Below, piece by piece: positions 7,805-14,809 of a stretch of DNA of 16,942 bases. The stretch comes from JAAYBY01 sp964654125. GTDB lineage: Bacteria > Bacillota > Clostridia > Saccharofermentanales > UBA5734. The position numbers and the translations under genes are program-made. The notes under the pieces were generated by a model. It was not told the DNA's origin, searched no databases, and was given only the letters and a program-made list of their open reading frames with translations. Every line of letters starts with the position of its first letter. Position 1 is the first letter of the stretch. The DNA is taken from NCBI GenBank assembly GCA_964654125.1, contig CAZZGG010000050.1, forward strand, positions 1 to 16,942. The letters run 5' to 3'.

Positions 7805-8725
7805 TTACTGGCCGCTTGCTGTAACAAGGGCTGTGATCAGGACCGGCGGCAGGACCAGCAGAAGGAAATTTTGTACGCTAAGGGGGAAGGTTAGAGCCTT
7901 GTCTTGCAGGGCAAAAAAACGGCGGATGTTCTTTTGTAAGGGCCAGGCTGCCAATAAGGTCAAAAGCACAAGAGGTGGTAAAAGACCACAGATGACACTG
8001 CCAATCAGTGAGAAGAGGGCTGCCAGGTACAGCGCGGCAAAAAGCAGGAGGGCTCTTTTTTTGCCCAGATAATAGGGTAAGGTGAAACGCTTGATCTTGA
8101 TGTCCTTTTCCAAGTCGCAAATATTATTGGCCAGCATGATCCCGGCTATTGTCGTGGCCGGTAAAAGGGTCAAGATACCAAGCTGTAACAATAATTTCAA
8201 GTCCACAGCCAAGAGCACAGTCGGGGCCTGCCAGACTAGCTGGGCAGGGGCCAGGCTGGAGCTGTTGATTGTCACTGTGAGCAGAGGAATGAAAAAGCCC
8301 ATGAAAAGTCCGGAAAAAAACTCGCCCAGCGGCATACGTGAGATTGGTGCCGGGCCAAAAGTGTAGGCTATCCCGATCAGAAAACTGGCTGCACCGGCCC
8401 AGAAGACTAAAGGTACACTCAGCCAGGCCAGGACCAAGCCGCTGATGCTGGCGCTAAGCAGTAGCACCAGCAAGATAAAAAGAGCCAGCGGACGGGAAAA
8501 TGGCAGGTCTGTCCGGCTGGCCTTGGCGTCAATATAGTTATTAAGCGCGGTGGTTGCCATATCAAAAAAAGTCATGGCTATAAAAAAAAGTAGGGTCAAG
8601 GGCCAGTTGATCGGACTGTCCTGGTAAGCCAGGTAGGCCAGGGCCAGACCAAAGGGCAAGAAACTGGCCACTTTTGTCTTGATTTCCACGAAGGAGAAAA
8701 ATCTTTGCAGGTAGTCCTTAAGCAT
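7805..8725 (-). CDS. menA: UbiA-family prenyltransferase, probably 1,4-dihydroxy-2-naphthoate polyprenyltransferase
   Basis: A 306-residue polytopic membrane protein with about eight or nine hydrophobic segments. The two Asp-rich Mg-diphosphate motifs of the UbiA superfamily are present: NNYIDAKASRTD (62-73) and NNICDLEKDIK (200-210). A MenA-like loop, YTFGPAPISRMPLGE, spans 121-135. The protein should join a polyprenyl tail to 1,4-dihydroxy-2-naphthoate, giving demethylmenaquinone. The neighbouring polyprenyl diphosphate synthase and NADH dehydrogenase support this. The ATG overlaps the upstream stop in an 8-base ATGCTTAA and has no good SD, so translational coupling is likely. Listeria DmkA is a fitting functional parallel. 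No menaquinone methyltransferase or other men genes are present here. Another aromatic acceptor cannot be excluded. Confidence 0.87.
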   Translation of the reverse strand: MLKDYLQRFFSFVEIKTKVASFLPFGLALAYLAYQDSPINWPLTLLFFIAMTFFDMATTALNNYIDAKASRTDLPFSRPLALFILLVLLLSASISGLVLAWLSVPLVFWAGAASFLIGIAYTFGPAPISRMPLGEFFSGLFMGFFIPLLTVTINSSSLAPAQLVWQAPTVLLAVDLKLLLQLGILTLLPATTIAGIMLANNICDLEKDIKIKRFTLPYYLGKKRALLLFAALYLAALFSLIGSVICGLLPPLVLLTLLAAWPLQKNIRRFFALQDKALTFPLSVQNFLLLVLPPVLITALVTASGQ

Positions 8726-9707
8726 TTCTTTGATGGACTTTATCCAACAGGGGCAGGATCAGGCCGGCTTTACGTTGGTCGGCCAGCCGGTCCAGCAGCT
8801 GCCTGGTTTTAGCATAATACTTATCAGACAGGCGGCGGGCTTTAGCCAGGCCGCCCAGGTCGCGGACTGAACTGACAATGTCCTTGATCTGGTCTGCGGT
8901 CAGGTCTGTCTGGCGGGCTAACTCCTTTAAGCGGGGCTTTTGCCGCAAGGCATAGATAAGAGGTAAGGTGACCACACCTTCGGCCAGATCATGGCGGGCA
9001 GATTTACCCAGCTGACTGGAAGAAGATTCGTAGTCCAAAAGATCATCAGTCAGCTGAAACAAGATGCCTAGATTATAGCCAATCCTGCCAAGGAGACGGC
9101 ATTCATCAGGTGGGCATTCAGCCAGCATGCCGCCAGCATAGAGGGCTAGATAAAATAGAGCAGCTGTTTTGCCGGCTATAATACGCAAATAACCCAGCAC
9201 AGAAAGGTCCATATCCCGGTTATGCTGGTGCTGGCGCAGCTCGCCCAAGCAAAGGCTGCTGATGGCATTGGTAAAAAGCTTGATCTGGTCCGTATAGTCA
9301 CTGGCCAGATCAGCAATAAGGGAGAAACTGAGACAGAAAAGATAATCGCCGCTGATCACAGCTGTTTTTTTGCCAAACTTTTGCTGGATGCTGGCCTGGC
9401 CGCGCCGGACAGGTGCATCGTCAATCACATCATCATGAACCAGGGAGGCCAGATGGAGGATTTCCAGGGCAGCGGCAGCTGCTACTGCGTCCTGGCTGAC
9501 CTGGCCGTCTGCTGACGACGCTGCGGCCAGTAAAAGGGCAGCCCGGATGTTCTTGCCGCTGCCTTGCTTTAAATGCTCCATAACTGCAGCTAAAACAGGC
9601 TCACTGCTGGCCAAGGATTGGCCAAGCAGGTCGCGGACAGCAGCCATGCCGCTGTTTAGTGGAAGGGGCCCCTTTAAGGCCCCTTCCTTTCTCAGCTGAT
9701 CAGTCAT
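8718..9707 (-). CDS. Polyprenyl diphosphate synthase (probably hepta- or octaprenyl)
   Basis: A trans-isoprenyl diphosphate synthase of 329 residues from the ATG at 9707. The first Asp-rich motif DDVIDDAPVRR lies at about 92-102 and the second, FQLTDDLLDY, at about 217-226, with GKT at about 180-182. Small residues before the first motif (…LASLVHD) fit a long-chain product, probably C30-C40. It should elongate farnesyl diphosphate with isopentenyl diphosphate to make the quinone tail used by the following UbiA-family enzyme. The ATG overlaps the ndh stop in an 8-base ATGACTGA, matching the 8-base overlap at the next gene junction. An in-frame TTG at 9731 has a GGAG 11 bases upstream and would add eight residues; I cannot decide firmly between them. 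Listeria DmkB is the closest functional parallel. Confidence 0.9.
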   Translation of the reverse strand: MTDQLRKEGALKGPLPLNSGMAAVRDLLGQSLASSEPVLAAVMEHLKQGSGKNIRAALLLAAASSADGQVSQDAVAAAAALEILHLASLVHDDVIDDAPVRRGQASIQQKFGKKTAVISGDYLFCLSFSLIADLASDYTDQIKLFTNAISSLCLGELRQHQHNRDMDLSVLGYLRIIAGKTAALFYLALYAGGMLAECPPDECRLLGRIGYNLGILFQLTDDLLDYESSSSQLGKSARHDLAEGVVTLPLIYALRQKPRLKELARQTDLTADQIKDIVSSVRDLGGLAKARRLSDKYYAKTRQLLDRLADQRKAGLILPLLDKVHQRNA

Positions 9708-11619
9708 GATATAAATACGATTTTCGGACAATTTTTAGTTTTCTCCATTGTTTTTTCAGCCAGGGCATAAAATAGTAGTCGAGACCAAAGATGCTGCCAC
9801 CGCCGATCAGGACTGCCAGGGCGGCAAAGGTCATCCACCAGCTGCCCATGTAAAGGCCTGTTGTCATGACAAACATGACTTGAAGTATGATCGAATAACC
9901 GGCAGCCAGGGTGGTGAAGAGACCGCCCAAAAGAGCCAGGCCAATCAGGATTTCCGAGGCAACAATGAGGATCTGGAAGAACATCTGGCTGTCACCGCTG
10001 GCGTAGATCACAGTGTCACGGAACCAGTCCATCAGGCTGAACTGGATTTTCAGGGCAACATCGCCGGCATTGACCAGGATTATGCGCAAAAACCCTAGAA
10101 TATTCCAGTTGAGCAGGACAGAACCGCCAGTGACTGCGCCGGTGGCACCAGCTACAACATCAGCTGAACCGGCTGTGCCATTTAGGATACTGGCAAAAAA
10201 TTCGTCTGCACTGCGAAAGAAAGTGACTAGCTTGGGTGCGTCCAGCCAGCCTTCGCCGATTTTTTTCACCCCCTCAAAGAGCCAGAAGAAGCCTAAAAAG
10301 AGGCGCAGTGGGACAGTCAGGAAACTGGGTGTCCGGTTGGACAGATGACCACCGACAAAGCTGCGTTTTTCCCTGATGGTGAAGAACTCAGCCCGCAGAT
10401 AACTGAAGACCTTGTTCCAGCCCAGCAACTGGAAAAAGTAGACCAGGTTGATGAAGTGCTTAACAAACATGGCCAGAAAAGAGGGCAGGCAATATTTCTT
10501 CTTTTCGGTTCCGACATGGGCTACGCCGTAACGGCCGCCAATGGAGACCATGACGCCATGGAAATTGGGCTGATATTTTTTCAAATCACCCTTGCCGCTG
10601 ACCAGGACGGAGATATTGTGGGCAATATTGCCGGCCGCATGTTCACAGTGTTCGACCATTTGCGGCACTGGATCCTTATGGCCCTCCGGGATGCAAAATG
10701 TATTGTCACCGGCAACGAAGACATTTTCTTGGCCCTCTGCCTGTAAATAGGCATCTGTCTGTAAACGTCCCCGGCCAACCTGCTGCAATTCTGTCGAGTT
10801 TTGTACAACGTCAACAGACTGGGTCCCGGCTGTCCAGATCACTGTGGCTGTGCTTTCCCGGTAACGTTCTGCATTGTCGCAACCCATTTCTATATAGTCA
10901 GGTCCAACAGCACAGACACTTTGTTTGAGACGGACATCAACGCCCATTTTCTCCAGCCTTTTTTGAGCCTTGAGAGAAAGCTTTTCCGGCAGGACAGGGA
11001 TGATCCGGCCCATAACGTCAACTTCAATAATCTGCACTTCCGAGTGGTCGATTTCAAATTGGCGGCATAGGATGGGCACCCATTCGGCCAGCTCGCCAGC
11101 CATTTCAACGCCGGTAAAGCCGGCGCCACAAATGAAAAAGGTTAAAAGACCAGCTCTTTTTTGCGGATCTGGTTCATTCATGGCCCTGCTGAAGACATTG
11201 AGGATGTGAGCTTTGAGCTTGACAGCATCTTCATAAGACCACAGCTTGAAAGAATGCTCATCAGCACCAGGGATGCCATAAAAGGTTGGCTGAGAGCCGG
11301 CTGCTATAACAAGGTAGTCATAGGCATATTGGCCGTGTTTGCCAATAAGCTGGCGCTGCTCGTAATCAATCTTTTCAATTTCGTCCAGAACCAGATTGAC
11401 CTTACGGCCAAAAAAGATCCTTTTCAAGCTGACCCTTATGCCAGACTCGTCGACCCGGCCGGCCGCCACCTCATGCAATTCAGTCAGCATGGTGTGGTAG
11501 CTGTTTTTGTCAACCACTGTAATTTGGACAGTGGAATCCTTCTTAAATCTCTTGGCCAGCTTTTTGGCTGTCAGGACGCCGGCGTAGCCGGCACCAAGAA
11601 TTACAATATTAGTGCTCAC
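9700..11619 (-). CDS. ndh: Type II NADH dehydrogenase with C-terminal membrane (DoxX-like) domain
   Basis: A 639-residue protein, about 200 longer than a plain NDH-2. Residues 1-400 form the flavoprotein: FAD-binding GAGYAG (9-14), NADH-binding GAGFTG (165-170) and the second FAD motif VFVAGDN (300-306). The usual quinone-site AQxAxQ is replaced by VEHCEHA (322-328). Residues about 435-615 hold four or five hydrophobic segments beginning RLFLGFFWLFEGVKKI, resembling DoxX-type membrane domains. The enzyme should oxidise NADH and pass electrons to a membrane quinone without pumping protons. An extended NDH-2 of this kind (Ndh2) feeds the Listeria extracellular electron transfer pathway. GTG is the start, with GGAGGG six bases upstream. 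It leads a three-gene operon with the prenyl synthase and prenyltransferase, so the quinone reductase and quinone-tail enzymes are co-expressed. Confidence 0.92.
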   Translation of the reverse strand: MSTNIVILGAGYAGVLTAKKLAKRFKKDSTVQITVVDKNSYHTMLTELHEVAAGRVDESGIRVSLKRIFFGRKVNLVLDEIEKIDYEQRQLIGKHGQYAYDYLVIAAGSQPTFYGIPGADEHSFKLWSYEDAVKLKAHILNVFSRAMNEPDPQKRAGLLTFFICGAGFTGVEMAGELAEWVPILCRQFEIDHSEVQIIEVDVMGRIIPVLPEKLSLKAQKRLEKMGVDVRLKQSVCAVGPDYIEMGCDNAERYRESTATVIWTAGTQSVDVVQNSTELQQVGRGRLQTDAYLQAEGQENVFVAGDNTFCIPEGHKDPVPQMVEHCEHAAGNIAHNISVLVSGKGDLKKYQPNFHGVMVSIGGRYGVAHVGTEKKKYCLPSFLAMFVKHFINLVYFFQLLGWNKVFSYLRAEFFTIREKRSFVGGHLSNRTPSFLTVPLRLFLGFFWLFEGVKKIGEGWLDAPKLVTFFRSADEFFASILNGTAGSADVVAGATGAVTGGSVLLNWNILGFLRIILVNAGDVALKIQFSLMDWFRDTVIYASGDSQMFFQILIVASEILIGLALLGGLFTTLAAGYSIILQVMFVMTTGLYMGSWWMTFAALAVLIGGGSIFGLDYYFMPWLKKQWRKLKIVRKSYLYHD

Positions 11620-11676
11620 CTTAGCCCTCCATTTTAATAATTTATGATTCGGTCAAACCGGACCTGCTAAGCGTGC

Positions 11677-11705
11677 AAAAAAAATGCGAGCAAAAAGCTT
11701 TGCTC
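11677..11705 (-). terminator. Terminator-like hairpin in the ndh leader
   Basis: On the minus strand GAGCAAA (11705-11699) and TTTGCTC (11694-11688) make a perfect 7-base stem with a four-base GCTT loop. After three bases (GCA) comes a run of eight T (11684-11677). The stem has only three G-C pairs, so it may be weak. It lies downstream of the predicted ndh promoter. It could attenuate the ndh operon as well as stop read-through from the Rrf2 gene. Confidence 0.45.
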
Positions 11706-11711
11706 TGATCG

Positions 11712-11746
11712 AATTTATCCTATCACGATAAATTAGCAAAATCAAC
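11712..11746 (-). promoter_or_regulatory. ndh operon promoter with a 23-base operator-like dyad
   Basis: On the minus strand TTGATT serves as -35, then 17 bases, then TAGGAT (11722-11717) as -10 with a TG extension (TGATAGGAT). AATTTATC (11712-11719) and GATAAATT (11727-11734) are perfect 8-base inverted arms with a 7-base spacer. The -10 sits inside this dyad, the usual place for a repressor site. I do not recognise the motif as a Rex, Fnr, Fur or CcpA site. The regulator is unassigned. Confidence 0.6.
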
Positions 11747-11789
11747 AGAAAACAGCATCTTTTCCTGAAATAAAGGAGATTTTACCAGA

Positions 11790-12218
11790 TCAGATAAAAA
11801 ACATGTTTGCTGAATTATTTTGTAAACGTGTACAGTCTTCCGCTAATTCAGCTAAGCTTAATTGAGACAATAATATTTTTATATTTGTTTGCATATGCTG
11901 CACAATTCTTTGCTGGATGATCTGGTAAACTGGCTCAAGACTAGCTGGCGCTGCCTGACTGAAAAGGCGGGGCTCAGCCACCTGCAAAACAGCAGCAACT
12001 GTGGTTTGTTCAGGAGGGTGTTTTAGTTTATAGCCGCCCTGACTGCCTTTTTTGCTCTGGACCAGTTCGGCCCTTTTGAGTAAAGACAGAATTTGTTCCA
12101 GATAGACTTTGGACACATCCAGCTGTCTGGCAATAGCCGGACCGGCCAGCCAGCCATCCTGCCTGGCCAGCAGGATCATGGTTGCCAGGGCATGTTGAGC
12201 CTTGCCTGAAATAATCAT
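11790..12218 (-). CDS. Rrf2-family transcriptional regulator, CymR-like
   Basis: A 142-residue Rrf2 winged-helix regulator. The N-terminal sequence MIISGKAQHALATM matches the family. The helix-turn-helix spans about 24-50 (GPAIARQLDVSKVYLEQIL…) and the wing is GSQGGYKL (58-65). Only one Cys (129) is present, so the three-Cys iron-sulfur cluster site of IscR/NsrR is absent, as in CymR. In B. subtilis CymR represses cysteine uptake and synthesis genes and is activated by binding CysK. The divergent cysK next door supports the same role here. ATG at 12218 is chosen because AGGTGAT (12229-12223) lies just upstream; the in-frame GTG at 12227 falls inside that SD. The functional match to CymR is inferred from context and the missing cysteines. 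Confidence 0.87.
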   Translation of the reverse strand: MIISGKAQHALATMILLARQDGWLAGPAIARQLDVSKVYLEQILSLLKRAELVQSKKGSQGGYKLKHPPEQTTVAAVLQVAEPRLFSQAAPASLEPVYQIIQQRIVQHMQTNIKILLSQLSLAELAEDCTRLQNNSANMFFI

Positions 12219-12239
12219 TCTTATCACCTGATCTTTTCT

Positions 12240-12269
12240 TTGCCAACTGGCCTGATTCTATGCTATTAT
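12240..12269 (+). promoter_or_regulatory. cysK promoter
   Basis: TTGCCA (12240-12245) is a fair -35, followed after 18 bases by TATTAT (12264-12269), which carries the TG extension TGC at 12261-12263. The start would fall near 12275-12277, within the dyad shared with the Rrf2 promoter. Confidence 0.6.
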
Positions 12270-12297
12270 TCTAATACATAGTATACCTATATGTAAA
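12268..12297 (-). promoter_or_regulatory. Rrf2 gene promoter overlapping the shared operator
   Basis: On the minus strand TTTACA (12297-12292) and TAGAAT (12273-12268) are spaced by 18 bases, making a good SigA promoter for the regulator gene. The spacer holds the dyads that lie next to the cysK start, so one bound protein could block both promoters. Confidence 0.6.
12274..12295. promoter_or_regulatory. Candidate operator shared by the Rrf2 gene and cysK
   Basis: ATAC-ATA-GTAT (12274-12284) is a perfect short dyad, nested in a wider one, TACATA (12275-12280) and TATGTA (12290-12295). It lies just after the cysK -10 and between the -35 and -10 of the Rrf2 promoter. That position fits autorepression plus repression of cysK. 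Assignment to this Rrf2 protein is inferred. Confidence 0.5.
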
Positions 12298-12320
12298 CCA
12301 TGTAAATGAGGTGGAAGAAA

Positions 12321-13253
12321 ATGTCAAAGCTATACGCTAATATGAGTGAACTGATCGGGAACACACCTTTGGTCGAGCTGAAAAATCTAGCTAAAAAAGA
12401 AAAGCTGACAGCCCGCATCCTGGCTAAACTGGAAGCGGCTAATCCGGCTGGCAGCGTCAAGGACAGAATTGCTCTCAGTATGATTGAAGCTGCTGAAAAA
12501 GAAGGGCGGCTCAAGCAGGGCTCGGTTTTGATTGAGCCGACCAGCGGCAATACAGGCATTGGCCTGGCAGCCATTGGAGCTGCCCGCGGTTACAGGGTGA
12601 TCTTGACTATGCCGGATACCATGAGCACTGAGCGGCGCAAGTTGCTTAAGGCTTATGGAGCAGAGCTTGTCCTGACCCCGGGCTCTACCGGTATGAAGGG
12701 TGCCATGGCTAAGGCCCAGGAGCTGGCCAGCCAGATCCCGGGGGCGCTAATTCCCGGCCAGTTTGTCAATCCGGCCAACCCGGCTGTCCATCGCCGCACA
12801 ACTGGGCCGGAGATCTGGCGAGATACACAAGGCGCTGTTGATTTGCTAGTTGCCGGGATCGGAACCGGCGGGACCATCACAGGTGCCGGCGAGTACTTGA
12901 AAAGGCAAAAGGCTGACCTTGAGGTCATTGCAGTGGAGCCAGAGGATTCGCCGATCTTGTCGCAGGGTAAAGCAGGTCCCCACAAAATCCAGGGGATCGG
13001 AGCGGGTTTTGTTCCGGAAGTGCTCAATGTCAATGTAATTGATGAGATTATCACGGTGGCCAACGAAGCAGCCTATGAGATGACCAGATTGCTGCCCCAA
13101 CTAGAAGGCCTGCTCATGGGGATTTCCTCCGGTGCCGCTTTGTGGGCAGCCCTCCAGCTGGCCAAAAGGCCGCAAAATATGGGTAAGGTAATTGTTGTCA
13201 TCTTCCCTGATGGAGGAGAACGCTATCTCTCAATCGACCTTTTTCAAGACTGA
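12321..13253 (+). CDS. cysK: Cysteine synthase (O-acetylserine sulfhydrylase)
   Basis: A 310-residue PLP enzyme converting O-acetylserine and sulfide to cysteine in the cytosol. The PLP-binding lysine is Lys47 in NPAGSVKDR. The substrate loop TSGNTG is at 74-79, the PLP-phosphate loop GTGGT at 181-185, and a conserved GISSGAA segment lies near 270. Length is typical. The ATG at 12321 is preferred over an in-frame ATG at 12306 because GAGGTGG (12308-12314) lies six bases before 12321. In B. subtilis CysK also binds CymR to sense cysteine status; the divergent Rrf2 gene suggests the same pairing. The 3' end overlaps the convergent MATE gene by ten bases. Confidence 0.95.
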   Translation: MSKLYANMSELIGNTPLVELKNLAKKEKLTARILAKLEAANPAGSVKDRIALSMIEAAEKEGRLKQGSVLIEPTSGNTGIGLAAIGAARGYRVILTMPDTMSTERRKLLKAYGAELVLTPGSTGMKGAMAKAQELASQIPGALIPGQFVNPANPAVHRRTTGPEIWRDTQGAVDLLVAGIGTGGTITGAGEYLKRQKADLEVIAVEPEDSPILSQGKAGPHKIQGIGAGFVPEVLNVNVIDEIITVANEAAYEMTRLLPQLEGLLMGISSGAALWAALQLAKRPQNMGKVIVVIFPDGGERYLSIDLFQD

Positions 13254-14659
13254 CCAGCTTGTCTTGTTGCTCTTTTGTCTACATCAGCCTGGGCTGCGCT
13301 AAGCAGGCGCAGCTCGCGCAAGGCAAATATAAAGGCCAGGATTACGGCGCTGGCATCTGCAACCGGCCCGGCATACATCAGACCGTCAATGCCAAAGATA
13401 GTGGGCAGGATCAGGATCAAGGGCAGCAAGAAGATAATCTGGCGGGTCAGGGAAATGAAAAGTCCGACCCTGGCTTTGCCGATTGAGGTGAAAAAATTGG
13501 CTGTGACCGGCTGGATGCCGTTTATAAAGGTCAAAAGCATAAAAATACGCAGATAACGCTCAGCAAATTGGAAATAGAGCTCACTGCCCTGACCGAAGAT
13601 TGACACAATTTGACGGGGGAAAATCTGGAAAACAGTAAAAAAGAAAATTGAGATGGCAGTTGCTGCTAAAAGGCCCTTGATGTAGGTCTCGCGCACCCGG
13701 TTATAGTTTTTGGCCCCGTAATTAAAGCCGATAATCGGCTGGCAACCCTGGGCTATACCAATGGTCAGGCCAACAAATAGAATATTGATCTTGGAGATAA
13801 CGCCGACAGAAGCCAGAGGTATATCAGCTCCGTAGCGGGACATGGCACCATAATGGATCAGGGCATTATTCATTGTTATCTGAACCACGGCCATGGAGAT
13901 CTGGTTGAAGCAAGAAGGCAGGCCCAGAGAAATAATAGCTTTAAAATCCTGGCTCCTGACCCGGAAATGCTGGCGGCTCAGCCGGACAGATTTAAAACGG
14001 AAAATGTAACGGGCTGCCATAAAGGCGGAAAAGGCCTGGCCAATGACAGTGGCCAGGGCTGCGCCTGCCATGCCCATATTGAGGCCAAAAATAAAAATAG
14101 GGTCCAGGATGGTGTTTATGATAGCACCAGACAGGACTGTCAGCATGGAATAGGTTGGACTGCCGTCTGCCCTGACCAATTGGCCGCAGCCGATAGTGAA
14201 GATGATCAAGGGGTAGCCGGCTGAAACGATGCTTGTATAAGTATAGGCGTAAGGATAGACATTTTCTGTGGCACCAAAGGCGTAAAGCAGTGGCTTTAAA
14301 AAGATATAGGTCAGGGCAGTGATGGCAATGCCACTGACAGCTAGCAGAAAAAGACCTGTCCCAGCCACATTGGCTGCCTCATCATCTTTGCCAGCACCCA
14401 GGCGCAAATTGAAGTTGGATGCAGCGCCTATACCCAGGAGCAGTGCCAGAGCTGTGCAGACAGTGTTAAAAGGGAAAGCGACATTGGTGGCGGCATTACC
14501 GTACATGCCGACACCCTGGCCGATAAAGATCTGGTCAACTATATTATATAACGCATTGACTAAAAAACTGATCATGGCCGGAATGGCAAATTTCATGATC
14601 AGTTTACCGGTATTTTCTGTGGCCAGCGGATTTTTTTGAGCGGCCAGACTAGTATTCAT
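13244..14659 (-). CDS. MATE-family multidrug/cation exporter, MepA-like
   Basis: A 471-residue, twelve-helix membrane exporter of the MATE family. The N-terminal segment NPLATENTGKLIMKFAIPAM…LVNALYNIVDQIFIGQGVG is characteristic of the MepA/NorM-like branch in Firmicutes. These proteins export cationic drugs or metabolites in exchange for sodium ions or protons; the substrate here is unknown. ATG at 14659 is chosen because AGGAGG (14674-14669) lies nine bases upstream; the longer reading frame from 14689 would place that SD inside the coding region. The gene is divergent from copA, with about 150 bases between them. Its 3' end overlaps cysK tail to tail by ten bases, so no separate terminator fits between them. 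Confidence 0.93.
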   Translation of the reverse strand: MNTSLAAQKNPLATENTGKLIMKFAIPAMISFLVNALYNIVDQIFIGQGVGMYGNAATNVAFPFNTVCTALALLLGIGAASNFNLRLGAGKDDEAANVAGTGLFLLAVSGIAITALTYIFLKPLLYAFGATENVYPYAYTYTSIVSAGYPLIIFTIGCGQLVRADGSPTYSMLTVLSGAIINTILDPIFIFGLNMGMAGAALATVIGQAFSAFMAARYIFRFKSVRLSRQHFRVRSQDFKAIISLGLPSCFNQISMAVVQITMNNALIHYGAMSRYGADIPLASVGVISKINILFVGLTIGIAQGCQPIIGFNYGAKNYNRVRETYIKGLLAATAISIFFFTVFQIFPRQIVSIFGQGSELYFQFAERYLRIFMLLTFINGIQPVTANFFTSIGKARVGLFISLTRQIIFLLPLILILPTIFGIDGLMYAGPVADASAVILAFIFALRELRLLSAAQADVDKRATRQAGQS

Positions 14660-14697
14660 AAGCTTGTGCCTCCTGCTTTGTTTAAGCAACGGCTTAT

Positions 14698-14703
14698 ATT
14701 ATA
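14698..14703 (-). promoter_or_regulatory. -10 element of the MATE gene
   Basis: A consensus TATAAT on the minus strand lies 38 bases before the MATE start codon. The -35 hexamer 17 bases upstream is poor (TTTCTT). Confidence 0.5.
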
Positions 14704-14728
14704 TAGAAGGAGCAGGTAAAAAGAAAGC

Positions 14729-14757
14729 TTGACAAGAGCTGGCAAAAGTTTTACTCT
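14729..14757 (+). promoter_or_regulatory. copA promoter
   Basis: A perfect -35 TTGACA (14729-14734) is followed after 17 bases by a weak -10, TACTCT (14752-14757). Transcription would begin at about 14764, inside the CsoR-like site, which suits repression of initiation. Confidence 0.55.
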
Positions 14758-14761
14758 ATTC

Positions 14762-14788
14762 ATACACCCCTCCCGGGGTCTAGTAGAC
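14762..14788. promoter_or_regulatory. CsoR-like copper operator upstream of copA
   Basis: ACCCC-TCCC-GGGGT (14766-14779) is a GC-rich pseudo-palindrome flanked by AT-rich bases (ATAC to the left, TCTA to the right), like known CsoR sites. A second perfect dyad, GTCTA-G-TAGAC, covers 14778-14788. The site overlaps the expected transcription start of copA. No csoR gene is in the window, so the assignment rests on motif shape and the downstream copper ATPase. Confidence 0.5.
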
Positions 14789-14809
14789 TGAAAAAAGGAA
14801 TGATCGCTA

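Noticed and set aside
11161..11637. Plus-strand open frame of 158 codons
   Set aside because: It is antisense to the N-terminal half of the NADH dehydrogenase, whose FAD and NAD motifs are clear; no family resemblance or promoter.
11620..11716. Known riboswitch class in the ndh leader
   Set aside because: The leader is under 100 bases and shows only two small hairpins; no conserved riboswitch core is recognisable.
12225..12227. GTG at 12227 as start of the Rrf2 gene
   Set aside because: This GTG is part of the AGGTGAT Shine-Dalgarno sequence serving the ATG at 12218, and Rrf2 proteins normally begin right at the MxIS segment.
12306..12308. ATG at 12306 as start of cysK
   Set aside because: GAGGTGG begins at 12308 and is correctly spaced for the ATG at 12321; the extra residues are not typical of CysK.
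14657..14689. Upstream start for the MATE gene at 14689
   Set aside because: The strong AGGAGG (14674-14669) would lie inside the coding sequence; the ATG at 14659 uses it properly.
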